In this document: positions 14,128 through 28,100 of the stretch, one piece after another
Position numbering within the stretch: position 1 is the first letter of the stretch
Layout of the letters: each line of letters opens with the position of its first letter
DNA from: Neodiprion pinetum
Taxonomy: Eukaryota; Arthropoda; Insecta; Hymenoptera; Diprionidae
Reading direction: 5' to 3'
Assembly (NCBI RefSeq): GCF_021155775.2
Contig: NC_060234.1
Location: 32,175,026-32,239,025 of the forward strand
DNA: 64,000 bases
Made by a program: the position numbers and the translations under genes
The notes under the pieces: model-generated
Databases searched by the model: none
Told to the model about the DNA's origin: nothing
What the model saw: the letters and a program-made list of their open reading frames with translations, nothing else

Positions 14128-14639
14128 TTGGGGTGAAGTTCTGCTCAGCTCAGCTTTATAATGTCCTTCAAACAGTTTCCGACCAAAGCGAGAGAGCTTT
14201 CTGTGTAGAACATAGACCGCAGCTGTGAGCAAACTGGCGTGCGGCAAGGATATTGCAATACAAATTGAATTCAAGACGGTGCAAGCTCGGCGAACGCCTT
14301 TCCGTAAGCTCTTCAAACAACACCGGTCATACAGATTATTTAAACGAAGTTGTAATGGCGTTAAATATATGTATACATAAGTCGCTTTGTACGATCATCA
14401 ATCATCACTAAATACGAGGCTGTACTTGATATTCTCGGTCGAGTCAACAACGACCGAAAACACCGAACAAAAAGCAAGAAGTAAAGAGAAAAAGAAATGT
14501 TATTTTAATGAGCAGGCCTTGCTCTCATAATCCGTTCAACACACATTCGTGACGGTAAATAAATGTCGAATATGTTTGTAGTCGAAACAGACTCAGGCAA
14601 GAGAATAATCTAACAAAGTTAATAATTTAGTAGCTTAGA

Positions 14640-14693
14640 AATAATAACAATAATAACAACAATAATAATAATAACAACAATAACAATAATAAT
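14640..14693. repeat. AAT/AAC trinucleotide microsatellite
   Basis: Mixed AAT and AAC units, similar in makeup to the array near 7000. Confidence 0.95.
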
Positions 14694-17600
14694 TTGCACA
14701 GCTGTAGTCGCCAGATTACGTTATACACTTTTATAACCAGCCGTGTACACGCATGAATTTTGAAAACGAATAAATCAGATGTTCAGCCGCAAAAACTTTC
14801 CTCGCCGAGCATTATCGTTGCTGGTATTGCAGAAAGCAAAAACACAGTCCGAAATGTGTATCGTATACATTCGTACCTGTGGTTTATTTCGGTAAAGAAA
14901 CGAACCAAGCACAGCACCATCTCGCCTCACGGCCACGGTTGGCGTCACGGAGTCCTAGAACTTTTGACCCACATATTACTGATAAATATTCACATTCTTG
15001 CTCTCACTCTCATCTCGCGTGTTTCTGCATGGCTGGGATGAGGAGGTAGCGGGGTTTCAGAACGCCAAAGTTTTAATACCTGTAGGAAATTCCGTTAGCC
15101 TTAATCCTTGACAAGTTCGGGCAGATGCCTTTGAGGGCCACAGCGCACGATCCCAGACCTGGTCCCCAGACGCCAAGACCTCAAGCTTGCGCTAATTATT
15201 GCGTGAGCTTCACTCGACGAGAAGTTTCGCCGAATTCCCATTCGCTATCACGCAACTCGAACGTATCGAGCCCGCGGCGTTTGGCGTTGCTTAATCGGAT
15301 CGTCGGCTCGTAGAGAAACGCAATTGGGCAGCAGGACGAAGAGGACTTTTTCCTACAGTGAAAATTGCGTTCACAGGACTTGTCCATGCTCGGGTGACCG
15401 AGGCCGAAGTAGCTTATAACGATCGTCCAGCAATTTTCGTGTGGACTAATCGCAACGTGCGTCATTACTCGACCGCTGAGGACATGCGAATGTGTATGCC
15501 ACCCTTTACTAAATCGTAAATCTTCTAATAACAACGTTGACTCTACGATTTGCCGCTTCAAAATGATTTGAATACGCTACCTATACAGCCATCTGCGATA
15601 CCCTTTTTCAATCGTTATATATTGGAAAAAAGAGACGGTTATACGAAATTAATGAGATTACGTGACGCTTCAGTGAACTATTATATAACAAACGTTCTCC
15701 AGTATCCATCTTCCTGTTTTATTCGTATACGCAGTAAAACGGAGTTATAATTCAAAAGCCCTGAACTGAGTCGAATTTCGTAATCCACAGTAAACCATGC
15801 GCGATTAAACAGTCGGTGATTACATGCTTCTGAGTCAAGTCTGTAATTGGACAGATATCTTTTCTTTTTTTTTTTTTTTAATCAGAAAAAAAATTCCGTC
15901 CGCAAATATTATTAAAAAATGTTGTATTCAAATATTCCTGCGGTATTAAGAACCGAGCCTGTATGTCTTTCTTAATATTCATATTATGGGGTAATCGATA
16001 GATGATGTTTTCAACAAATCGATCGTCCTCTGGACTTTTCATAAATTCGTCGAAGATTAAATTACCGTGGCAAAATATGTGAATTTTATGAAAGTTTCTC
16101 GATCGAGCGCGTAAAGCCTCATTCAGCTGTAATGTATTCAAATATATTCATCGATCAATTGAATTCACCGAGTTTTTAAATAACTCACGAGTCGAGGGAA
16201 ATATGAATTTCGCGCAAGTGCGAGCTTGAATTATTCTGAAAAAAGTGCATTTCGCTAAGAAAATTATACTTTTTACCATATTTCCATAAAAGCTGTAGCC
16301 ACCCGCGATAAGAGCTTTACGTACCCCACTCGAAGCTGCACGGGTGACGTAGCGAGAGCGTTAGACACCCGATTAGTCACGTGTCCAGCCACCCGGCAAC
16401 CTGGACCTAATCCTGTCCCGCACGGTCTGTTAGGTATCTTCTTGATGTCGAGAAAGAGAAAAAAAAGGCTGAAAAAACCATGCAGTTGAATTGGTGCCAT
16501 CGTCTCTCTGTCTGCATCGGTGTCGTCGTGCCGTCAAAAGCAAAGATTTCAACTTCAGCACACGCTGTTCCAGTGGCTCGCGAAACGGAACGTGAAAGGT
16601 AATATTATATACGCGTGCAGGTAGAGGCGTGTTACTGTCACTCGTGGGCGTTAGCCTGGCCTGCACCCCTTTTCATCTTTCACCCGAGAGGCTAATTGCG
16701 GTTGACGCCGGAGAATCCCATTAAAGTTTTTTCTTTTTAATTAACAACCAACTCCCAGCATTTCAGGCCTGGACTCACACGTATGCACGACTCGTATGCC
16801 TAATTGAAACGAAAACTGGGACCACATCCGGCAGTTTAGCCGATCCCAGCTACACACTCGCATTCGTTGTCTAAATCCTCGTATGAACTGCTCCGCGCAT
16901 GGCTAAGTAGTCCGTTAACAAAGTTTATACGACACCTTGGAAAGGGATACTTTTTTGTTCAAGCGCTCTGGGGAATTGCTCCAATAACAAAACCCAGAGT
17001 AAATTATGTAAGGGGGGTAATATGAGGTGAACGACAAGACTTGTGGGGTCGATCAGTCAGTTGAGTATCACCCTCACTTTTTTCAAAGGGGCCATTGACG
17101 TCCGTCGCTTCGACATCGACGTCGACAGCTCGAGAAAAACGCACCTCGAGAGAAATATCCTTCAAATTTATCACGAAGACGATGTCTGCGGGCATAGGTA
17201 TAGATGATCGCGATGACAAGAAGGATATTTGCCACCAGGGATTCAAAAGCAGAATATGCTGGGTCAGAGGATGTGGGGTACGCTGAACAAGGGTGCTCTT
17301 TCAGGTTATCCAGGCTATTTTAAATTTCAGACGCGTCTCGGCGAATCATGTGAGATTCGTTATGCTAGACGCGGAATTTTTCGATTGCCCGTTCTCCGCG
17401 TTGAGCAAGAACGGGTTTATCAAGCGACTCGCCATCCGCCTTTTTACCTCCCTCAAATGTAAGGATCCATTGAGCTTACACATCGTATCTTGAGCACGTG
17501 ACCATATCAAGGGACCAGCAGACGTTTCAGATAGCATTCCGCCAGAAGGAAGATCGGGCTTTCTTCGAATCCCGAGGACTCCGGTTCGGTTGTGTTGACG

Positions 17601-20600
17601 CTGGATATTTAAATCGGGTTTTGAAACCGTGAGGTGGTACATGGAGCAAGAAACATTTTTCAACGGGATTCCAGCGCGCTCTTCGTGATTACGTCGCGTC
17701 GTCTGAGCGACGCTTTGCATTAGCGTCATCCAAGATACGTTTTTCACGAAACGTGTTTCATTTGTTACGCGTTGAGACGTTATCAAACAAAGACCTTGTA
17801 TTGTTTGGCCATTTTGCATGAAAGGAATACTTATGTAAATATTGCATTCGCAGGTCGACCCCTTGAATTCAGGCTACACTCAAGCGCTTTGCTTCTGTAC
17901 AATTATATAGCGAACGTGATTTGAATGAAATTCTCGTCTTCAATAGCAGTGCTATTACACGCTGGTCGTAAAATTCATCTTAAAAAGTGGTTTCACTACT
18001 AATTCTACACAACTCCTATTCTGTTTCCCAGTATCTGGTGCGAGGATAGTGCAGAAAAAGCTTGTACTAACATTGCCTCGTCATTCGTATCGGAAGATTA
18101 AACACCATCAGTGAAAAAGCCTTGTAATCAATCAGTCACCCCTGAGCAACCATCGAATGTATCGTTTGTTGGGCACTCAAGGCGGTGTGGGTCGATCGCG
18201 ATTAGATGATCGATCATCTTGACGGACCTTCTTCAGGTGCGACGGTCCGATTGGTGTAATCCACGTTCAGCGATACAGTCGCCAAAGTCGAGGGTACTGG
18301 GCCATCGGATGCCGAAATTTGACAACGCAAATCGCGAAGAAATTATAGTTGTTTGACTTCTCTCAACGTTAATCCTATCCTGTCATTCACTCATCGAAAA
18401 TGACGTTGGCCTACTCCTTCTTGAAGGCTTGTACGTAATTACCGACCCTTGATATTCACCTTTCCGGTAAATGTAATACTCGGATGTCTGCGTCATAATT
18501 ACAAAGTCACAGTCCACCATTTCGTGAAATTCGCTGAAGTAACCAGTACTCCGGTTACCCCGAGTGAATTCACACGTTCAACTTTATTTCCCTATACAGC
18601 GTCACGACAGTACGAATTATACCTCTGTGATTCATGCACGAAGTAATTACATTATACACAGATATAAGATACGGTTAAGGAAGATCCTGACATCGCGGCT
18701 TTGTCACATTAGTGGAAAATCTGCACAGGCTGCTATATATATTTGGGGACAAAAGTTGGCAGGTCGCGGTCCAATTTCACAAGAGAGGCTTCTGTTTCGT
18801 TCTTCCCTTTGCCGTCGGTGGCCATTATTTCGCGTCATTTTTCCTTTTTCTGACCGTAACGCGATTCCCATGGCGCCGCGACTTTCTGCACGCCCGATCG
18901 AGTGGAAGTCAGTAGAGCTCGAGCGCTTCCGATTACTTTGCCCGGCGAGTCGCCGCTCGCGGTAGCCCAAATCCGAATATCTACACGATCGGCTTCACAC
19001 GCTCAGCCTATAGGACCAACGATTCCACAACGTCGACTTCACCGGCATAACGAAGCTATAGCGACACACCAGCTCAAAGCTTGGGTCGAAACTTGCCCAA
19101 ACGAAAGGGACCCAAAGAAGTGGAACCAAAAACGTGGATACGAAAGAAAGACACTGAATCGTTTCAAGCTGCTTCCACGTTGGATGCCGAACCTCGAATA
19201 GATTTCTTGCTACATATCTCAAACTTTGAAACGGCGAAAAGAATACAGTTAAGGTTAGTGTACCATTTATTGACACGTATAGACCCAATTATTGTTCCTT
19301 TAATTTTTTAAACTATGAACGGCACAAATTGTGAATTTCTCGATGACTAAAAACAATTCCTAGAGGGTTAGATACTGTAAATTTATTTTTTGATAATTTT
19401 AGAACTACGGTTCATACATATACGACCGAAAAAGGTCAATAACTAGGATAGGGTCAATACCTGGTACACTTACCTTATGCGAGTATCAGGGTAAAGGAGA
19501 AAGTGAATTATCGGAAGGCTTGCAAGAAACGGTGGTAAATTATTACAACCGAGAATATGAAAAAAGTTTTCAAGAAATAAGCCTATTAACACTATTCAAT
19601 GTTTGAAGTACTCTTGAAGGTGAATTTATGGATGAAGCCAGAAACCAGGCTCTGTACCTATCGATTTATTTGCGTCAGGAAAAAGTCGTGTGATGCTATC
19701 TCGATTGTAGTTGCATAGCAACCTAATAATTAAATCTCTTTTTTCTCCGACATTTTGTCAGAAATCGAAACAGAATACTTCAGTTCTCATGAAGTTTCAA
19801 ACAAAACGTGAACCATGTCCATGGAGGTCATACATTTTCACCGGCATTAGTATAATATATTCGTATCTGATAATACTTAAAATTATACTGCAATCAGTTA
19901 CAAAATTATTAGTGTTTTACTTAATGACGAGCGTTACTCAACACCAATTCAAGATCTAAAAAAGTAAAGAAAGTAGGAAGTCCAAGATCGACCATTTTGA
20001 TAACTTCGTGAACGCAGCTAATTATTCTCGTAAAATATTAATTTCATTTCAGGTCGGTGAGTCACTGAAATATAAAGGAATTAGTATGTCGGTTGAGACC
20101 TTCTCACTATGAATAATTAATCCCCTGCAGCGTTGAGAGAAATAGCGATCGAATCATCCTCAATAATTTATAGTACAGCGAGTCGCGCAGACGTGCGTGA
20201 AATCGTCTATTTCGACTTGCCAAAAAAATGATCGGTTGAGGCGAGTTGAATAAGACGAGACATCAATCTTCGAGCGGTCAGACTTTTCGCTATATTCAAA
20301 CACAAGTAAATAAAAAATCAAGAAAAAAACAACCACGATATAAGAAGATCGAACGATGCATGAATATGAAATCAGGGTTGTTTCTATACGAACTATTGCT
20401 ACTGAAATTCTCGGTTTAATTCATTTCTGTCAACCCTTGTTCACAGCGAATGCTATCAAAATTCGGACTTGGGATAAGTCTCGCTTTGAATGATGATCGT
20501 AAAGTAGTACGTATTGATATTCACTTTCAGAATTTAAGGCTATTTGAGACATAAAATTATACAAGTAAATTTAGCGCATCGCGTACCGTGAATGCATAAT

Positions 20601-23172
20601 GAAATTCTCCGAGCTTTTCCTAGCACAATGGTTCAAAAAGTTTCCTTGATTTTGATTGACTCCGGCTGTTTTTCCGGTCCGTGAAACCTGTAACAACTCT
20701 AGGAATGTACCAATCTAGTTTTTGTACACAATAGTGAAGCCCAGCTGCTTTGCGATATTGTACCACGCGAATCGAATAGTTCTGAATCCAATTTGAATTG
20801 ATTCACATTCCGAAAGTTGGCTCGGTGCCGGATTAGCTGCCACGTACCCTCGTCACTTGATTAATGTTATACTAACCAAGAACAACCGCCGTCACGTGCG
20901 TCAGTAATTACAGGTGTCTGCATGTGTGCGCCCAAAATTTCTATCGCGACAGCCAGAAGCGATCCGTACTTGAATACGTAAACGGTTGAATGTACGCTGG
21001 TTCAAACGACGCGGTTGCAAATTGAAATATTCAAGTGATTACAATTCTATTACGTTATGAAACGATCAACAATTCGGTATGCAGCATTAAACGTAACCAT
21101 AGTTACAAAGCTGAGAGTTTTTTGCTTCCCTCGTACGTGCGAGCTTTTGCTGCGAAACGCTTACCATTTCTCCTACTAGACACTTGCGTGCCAGATTCTG
21201 TAATAGCGCAATGGGTTACGGTGATTACGAGTAACGCCAAAAACGGGCTCCCCCTAATTCTAGTATGCTAAAATTAGTGCAGATATACCTAGAGAAATCC
21301 TAATCAAAAGTAAACCTGACACCAGAACAAAGTGCCTGTAAGCCGTAGCCATCAAGGTTCAAATTACAACCCTCGAATACCATGATAGAAGGTTTCGTAA
21401 TGATGTTACAAACAAATTTGGTAATTATACATATATATCGCATGAGGCTTCGGTCTGCGAATCATTTCAGCCACCCTAGTCTGAAACTGATAACATTTGA
21501 TACTGTTCGTCGTCAAGTCTATCAGAGATGATACAAAAATCTATGCAAGAACAGGTGATGTATGTTGAAAATATATTAGAGTAGAGTATGTGGTGTCAGG
21601 GATAGGGTGTTTAAGGATTCATTCATTCAACTTTTCATTCAACAAAGATACTTCACAGTAAATTGCAATCGACAAGAATATAATAATTTCACCGATAAGA
21701 GGTAGCATAACTTTTTCGTTATGTTAGAGTTAATAAGCTTTAAATTCTCACATCTAAGGGAAAGTAGCGGTTAAAACAAGCGTTGATTAGCACTCCTTCA
21801 CGAATCCGTGGTATTTCGAAGGGAAAGGCTAAACGGTCTAATATTTTTCAACTTTATAGCATTTACACAGATTAGGGAGAGTTTTGTGTAGGAGACGAGC
21901 TACATTCTTGAAATTTAGTCACAGAAATTCAGAAGCAGAAGTTTGAACGCCCGTAGAAAATGTTAGTCGAGAGCTTGCAGAGCATGGAAGTGTCAATTAA
22001 GCGGGACAATTATCCCTTCAAATTTTATTCACTTTCCAAGAATTGTGCGTGGGGGGATTGAATGACCACACACCATTATGGTACCTCAGACGCATTCGAA
22101 CTTTTCGGTTAGGCCATCAAGATTGGCAAATTCAATTAAGCGCTCTTAACCAGGTCAAACTCACTCGCATTATAAACTGGAGAGCAACAGATATCGTGGA
22201 ATCATTATGACTGTATAATTTGATCTCCATTGAATCCTTCGTGGCGTATGATCAAATTGCGTCGACAAATTTTCTATTCTTGCGGCTATTATCACGGATT
22301 TCGATATACTTAATACAAATATATCGTAAAATCTGTCGTCGTAAGAAAAACTTTGTTAGAGATGTTCAAAAGATGAAGTAAAGTTCATAGGTAGACGAAA
22401 AACGGCACTGGAATATCGCGTACCCACAAACTTGAGCTATCTTTTCAAACTCTTTTCACCCCGAACAGTGAAATGTGCGAAGTAGTATATTGTGTCACTG
22501 GTGAGGAAAGTGGGCGACTTCCGTTGAGTGCGAAGTTTGCAACGTAAGCCGCAAAAGCTAGTGCTGCAATCGTACGAGTACTAGTGTAATCACACGAGTC
22601 AGATATCGCCTGTCCGCACGTGTGACAGACGCCATTTTTTTCAAAACCTGTAAAGCAGATTTTGATTTCAAAATGACGGAAGGAGCCGTTGATAGCGTGT
22701 ATTATTTCTGTTAAGTAACTTATGCTGAATGGCACGATGCGTAAAATTAAGTTGTCCGAAAGCGCGCATGTGTCAAAGAAAGTCCTAGTGTGTAAGATCG
22801 AGCACTGAGGCTGTGCGTATGCGTTAACGTCATTTTATCGCACTGTTCGGAAATGGGGCACCTTACGCACGGTCCACAGCCTCGGAAATCGAACTTTATA
22901 CGCAGACGTTGGAAAAAATATATGCTGGGGTGAATGTTGCTTGCAAATCTGCAGTTGTTCGGAATACGTAGTGAAATGTGTAGAAAAATTAACGAACCAT
23001 GATTTCGCATTTTTATGGAAAATTCTTTCGCTTCTTTAACCTTCACTGTTATAAGATAAATAGGTGCTTACAGAAACAGTCAATACCGACACTGCAAAAG
23101 TGTTTTGAAATTATTCCATAATATTAGCGAGCAAAGTATACCTACCTATACAATGTTCAGTAATAAATATGG

Positions 23173-23390
23173 ATGCAACAGAGTTTCCAGCCGCAAAATG
23201 GAAAGGCTGGTCAGGGGATGGGAGAAAGGTGTGGTGGTTTGTACGGGGGAATCTGGTGCGCGGTATATGGAAGAGAAGCGAGTCAACCGATGATCAAAGC
23301 TTCACTTGTTGAGCGGCGAGGCGGGTGTTTGTCGAGGTTTTGTGCACGTCGTCGCACTGTCCGATATCCCGTTATACCCAGGCACACTAG
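23173..23390 (+). CDS. Weak candidate alternative first exon
   Basis: ATG 23173 opens 72 codons plus two bases up to a donor-like AG/GTGAGG (23391), phase 2. The product begins MQQSFQPQNGKAGQGMGERC and is Gly- and Cys-rich. Start context is poor (T at -3), an overlapping frame is also open, and an open frame whose stop is the TGA inside GGTGAG arises easily by chance. Listed because it lies 1.5 kb before the stronger candidate at 24849. Confidence 0.15.
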
Positions 23391-24848
23391 GTGAGGCTCG
23401 TTGAACGACCCAATGATCCCCTGCAGAAGCAGCAGCCTATCGACGGGGCATTTCGCAAACTCGCGCACCGCTTCTTCATAGCCCCGCGTAAAAGCTCTAA
23501 CGAGGGCCAAAGGCCGGGCTCATATCGGATGGTGTTGGCGCGCGAGAAACACGTCGTATTTAGCAGCGAGAACCGCTAGGGCTGTACGTGCGGTGCACCC
23601 ATGTGAACCGGCATACCTGTATTGAATAAGTGGAGCATCAATTCTTCGGGGAGATTCTACGTGTTGCAGGAACGGAAAAGCGACAATGGAACTTGGCAGA
23701 AGGAAGTTAGTCCAGCTTGTACGTGAGTGAGTGACAGAGGCTATAATGATGACGCCCGAAAATTCTCATTTGATATGCTTTTATGGTGCGACTTGAAACT
23801 ACAGTGTAAACTTCCGGCGAAACGTGCCTCGGCACATCCCAGAGGAAACAACTACTCTGAACTACGTTACCAACTTCTACGCGTATAATCATACCGGATG
23901 CTAAAGTTGGGTTGCCTCGACACTGACTACCAGTTTTCGGTCCATGCTGAAAAAATTGCCTGCAATCATTGGTGAAATTTGATGAGAACTGTGAGTTTTA
24001 AGAAGGAACTAACATATTAAGATAATGAACTTTTGATCATTGATATTCAAAACTGGCAAGCCGAGTGAATTTTTTATTCGCAGATAGTGCTCGACGTTAC
24101 TTAAATAACCTACTATAAATTCAAATTAACCGGAGAGTCTCGACCTGGTTTTTTGTTTGTTGATAACAGTGACCGCAATATAACCTTTTGTAAATATAAA
24201 TACGCGGAATACCTGCACACCAGTTGTGTTCTTGCAGAAGAGACGTCATAAATCAAGTGCTGAATTCTGTGCAAAAAATTCGTTTGGAAAACTGAACTGC
24301 ATTAATCAGCGTTGCTAATCGCACTTGATGTACGCTGTTCGGGCCAAGATTGTAATTGCGTATTCCAATTTCAAAATTAGTTAACTCGTCTTAAGACAGA
24401 GGTTCATTCTAGTTATAATCCTACTCTTAACCATATTGCAGAGCTGAACAGCCATTGCCGAGTTAGTCCACGTTAAGCATCAACGATTAGATCCCTGTTG
24501 AATCAACCTGCAGTATCCCAGCAAGATAGTTAGAACAGATATCGCTGGAGGCCGGGAATCAAGGAGCAGGAAGTGGTGGTATAATCTCCCAACGTATCCT
24601 CATACGTGTAAGATATAATTAACGGAAGTAGAGCGCCTCCTCAGGGAAGTGCAGAAAGTTGAGAAATCCCGTTTCATTGCCTCGGGTTCGGCGTTCTCGT
24701 TTCACAATCAGTCAGAAATTCGACCCGGGATCGAGCCAACCGCTGAATCTGGAGAATCCCGTCCGGCAAAATAAGCTTTCGTCACGAGTGAGGAAGTCAC
24801 GGAAGAGCAACTCATGACGTAAGAACCCTCGGATCACCTACGCTTGGA

Positions 24849-25171
24849 ATGGACCCAGCAGCAAGAGTGAGCCATGCAAGGAAGGCATCTTGTCTGCCGA
24901 GGGTGATTCCGGTGCCGCTGGTTCCTCTGCCCACCGGAACCGGAACCGGGACAGCTACCGAGCATGGAGTGATAACCAGATGGGGGAGCATTGGAGAGTT
25001 CGAAAAGGGCGCAAAGGCGGGTCTAATGGCGGAGGAGGAGAGCCCCTTGAGGAGAGCCCTGACGTTCAATGCTCGGGCTAAACGAACGGCCAGAAGTCAC
25101 CGGCGACGGAGCGCGGTTGCTGACATTTTGCATCACCTACACCAGACGACATTGTCCATCGCGGTTTCGAG
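24849..25171 (+). CDS. Candidate alternative first coding exon C of the GARNL3 gene
   Basis: ATG 24849 in a good context (GGAATGG) is the first ATG after an in-frame TGA at 24789-24791. It opens 107 codons plus two bases: MDPAARVSHARKASCLPRVI, a Gly-Thr run TGTGTGTA, WGSIGEFEKGAKAGLMAEEE, then a basic segment (ARAKRTARSHRRRSAVADIL) and HHLHQTTLSIAVS. It ends at donor GTGAGT (25172) in phase 2, compatible with exon 2. The block is clearly GC-richer than the surrounding DNA. No homology was recognised; linkage to GARNL3 is inferred from phase and strand. Confidence 0.4.
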
Positions 25172-28100
25172 GTGAGTACGCCTATGGAAAACGCAACTCC
25201 ACAAGCGGCACCGATGTGCGAGATCGTAACAGCGGGCAGAGTTTCCGCTGCTGGTACATACATGTATGTCTCCCCTTTATGGTCTGTTTACGGCAATCCG
25301 CAGCCGGAGAATGAAATCTTCTGCTGCAGACGATGAATAACCTGCAATCCTCTCTGCAGTATATCCCGTATCTTTGGAAACACACGCCTTCACCGCCAGT
25401 CTGTTAAGCGCCTGTATTTACAGTCAATGATTTCACGTTAAGCTGCGCTTGATCTTGGAGCGTGGTACCGAATGCATTGTCAGGGCCTCGGCGCAGATCA
25501 GCGTATAATTTCCGCCTAGGAAACTCCGAGTGCTTTTCAAATCCTAGATATTTCACAAGCAACAAGTATAAGCGTCTTTGAAGCCTGTAGGATTCTCTCG
25601 TATTCAGATCACTTGGGAGCCGTGAAAGGATCCTATTGTTACATACATCACCTACACTGTCAGCGCTCCGCTGCAGCTCGGTGAATATTAAAAATCTTTT
25701 GTTATCCCGAGTGAAAACATTCGCTCGGAAAACAACGGAACCGAGCATCTTTTATGCATATATCCGAGTACGAGTTGTGCTATGAGAAAAAAATCAATCA
25801 CCAAGAATGTTACGAATTCACACTTATATAATTCTAATTGATTCGTACAACTGTACTTTGTTCCTTTTTAATGAGCAAAAAATCTCGACGAGAAACTTCA
25901 TGAAGCCCTTTTTTGTCAGATCCGCATTTGGAATTATACGTTTTTTTACTACGATAAAAAACTAGTAACCCGAGGACTCGCAGCAAACTTTTGCCTTATG
26001 TTAGTGAGACGGTAAATTTGATTAAAAGGATTACGGTGATGCGACAGTGAAAAGTTACAGTAGATACACAGGCAGTTATTGGAGACTTTGACATCGGTGG
26101 CGAAAAGAACACCTCGTCATCCTGCAGCATTCGCCAGTTTTGCATTTCGCATATAAGCATTTCTGTAAACAAAACGGCCATTTGAACGTTTTATTAATAA
26201 AGTTGAACCCTCGTGTTTGAACACAATTCGAATAGGTAAATTAACGCAAATATTTGCCCCCGACCGTTCGAGGTCGATCCATTTATCCGTCGCGTCGGAT
26301 CTACGAATTACCACAGAATGTTTTCACCGACATGCTGCTGATCCGTGATTATTCACATTCGCACTCAAGACTCATGTAACGAAACTTCTCCCATTACATC
26401 ATGAATCAATTTCCCTCAAAGAATCGTTAAAAAATAATCCTACGAATAGTAGCAAACTTATCGATGATTAATTCCTCGCACGTACACGAATTACCATTTC
26501 CCTCTATCGATCGTCAAATCTGTTATTCTCTTCTTGGCTAGTTGAAGAAAGCACAAGTTTTTCCGTGTTTGATGAGTAGACGAACGAGCGCAGAAATACT
26601 AAACGTACGAAACGGTGTTTCTATCGTTAGCAACGAATCGACGGGCGGAATTGTTTTAGTAATCAATGGGTTACGATGCGGCTGCCGTTGAAAGTTGATG
26701 ACTAGAATATTCTTCTACAGAAAATTGGTGTATCGAATTGGTTACGTTACTGCACCACTTATCTGTCGAAACTAACCGAAACTAAACGACCGGTTTGATT
26801 GGTATCTGAATTGTATCGAAGGAAGTACGCAGCTAGGTACCATGAATATCGGTCGCTAACATGGTTCGGCGAACAAGGAAGAATTTCCATAAGAAAGAAC
26901 GTAAACGCTTTTGATAACTTAAGCGCATCGACAGCTGTGTGCGAAGTAATCTATTGAAATAACGTTTATTGTTAACCAGGTTATGTTTATCCACTTCCTG
27001 CAGCGATGTTTCCGAATAACTGTTTATATACTGTCATGTCAGCACAGGATCGTCTCCTGCGTAACTTTTTCTCTGTTTTGTACAATAATTTCTTTCATCA
27101 TTACTAACAGTCTGACTCAACTGATCAAGCGTGGCGGGCAAATAAAATTGAACGATGCTCGGTATATTTGCAGGTAACGAATACTTGGATCGTGGATAAG
27201 CTAGAACGAAGCTGCGCCGGACTGTGAAAGTGAATATCTCGTGCAAATAGAACCAATCAAAACTAATTGGATCAGTGTTCGATCACATCAAATTGTGCCC
27301 CTTAAATTGTAGGTTTACCCGTCTCGCGGTCGACCGGTCAAGCGTAAATCTCTCAAGGGGAAACTGAGAGGCGAGAATCTCGTCCGAGAACTCGCTCGCA
27401 TGCAAATCCTAGCATTCCACAATGAACGTTAAAACTTTGGGTATCAAGAAACCCGAGCTATACAGTCGAGAATGTCTGGACTTCGGGATTGATCTGCGTG
27501 TAACACGAATAGTAAGAGTTGTTATGTTTAACGAGAAAAAATTTCATCGTCGTGATCTGATTTAATTCTAGCATAAACGCAATGTCATTTCAATTTCGTG
27601 GTAAAATAAAATTACTCGGGTATTCAAGAGCTTCTGTGAACCTGCTGAAGTCTAGATAAGAAATCGTACAGTCAGGGCTGGAATTGATTTTATGCTACGA
27701 ACCCTTCATTTTCTCATAACTTTAATTAACGCCGATGGTCTGAGTGAAAGAAAATTTCCAATTACAATATTCACATCTTGTATCGCCGAGTTTATATTAC
27801 ATCGCAATAATTGGATTTGACGTCTTGCGCGCTCCTTGTACTACTCCACGATTACGGAGTATGAATTTTATGATACGCACACGTGCCTGTGAAAGTTCCT
27901 GATTCTACTCGCGCGCATTCCACTGGGAAAATGTTTCATTCTCCATCTCGGCTTCAAATTAAATGAAATAAATTGTTCCCATACATGGTGGTATTATTTC
28001 GTATTCGGAGTATGCATGCGCAATTATAATTCATATCGACGTCATTAGCGCATAACAGCTAACTGACAAGATTTTTATCAATAATTACAGCAGAAGTGAC

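Larger units (their letters stand above)
8533..24848. other. Noncoding, intron-like, 16 kb
   Basis: AT-rich DNA with short chance frames in all six phases. It holds the GA repeat at 14108, the AAT/AAC array at 14640 and the weak exon candidate at 23173-23390. A GC-richer patch at 18730-18960 contains TATATATA (about 18734) and a short ATG frame from 18870, without a credible donor. No transposon protein, tRNA or rRNA was seen. Confidence 0.5.

Noticed and set aside
15196..15561. 121-codon minus frame
   Set aside because: No homology or splice signals; another frame is open on the + strand over part of it.
17346..17819. 157-codon open frame on the minus strand
   Set aside because: No homology, no plausible promoter, and + frames are open across part of it. 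Treated as chance.
18870..18965. ATG frame with a phase-2 junction possibility (TCGCG/GTAGCC)
   Set aside because: Considered as another alternative first exon, but the donor is poor and the frame short.
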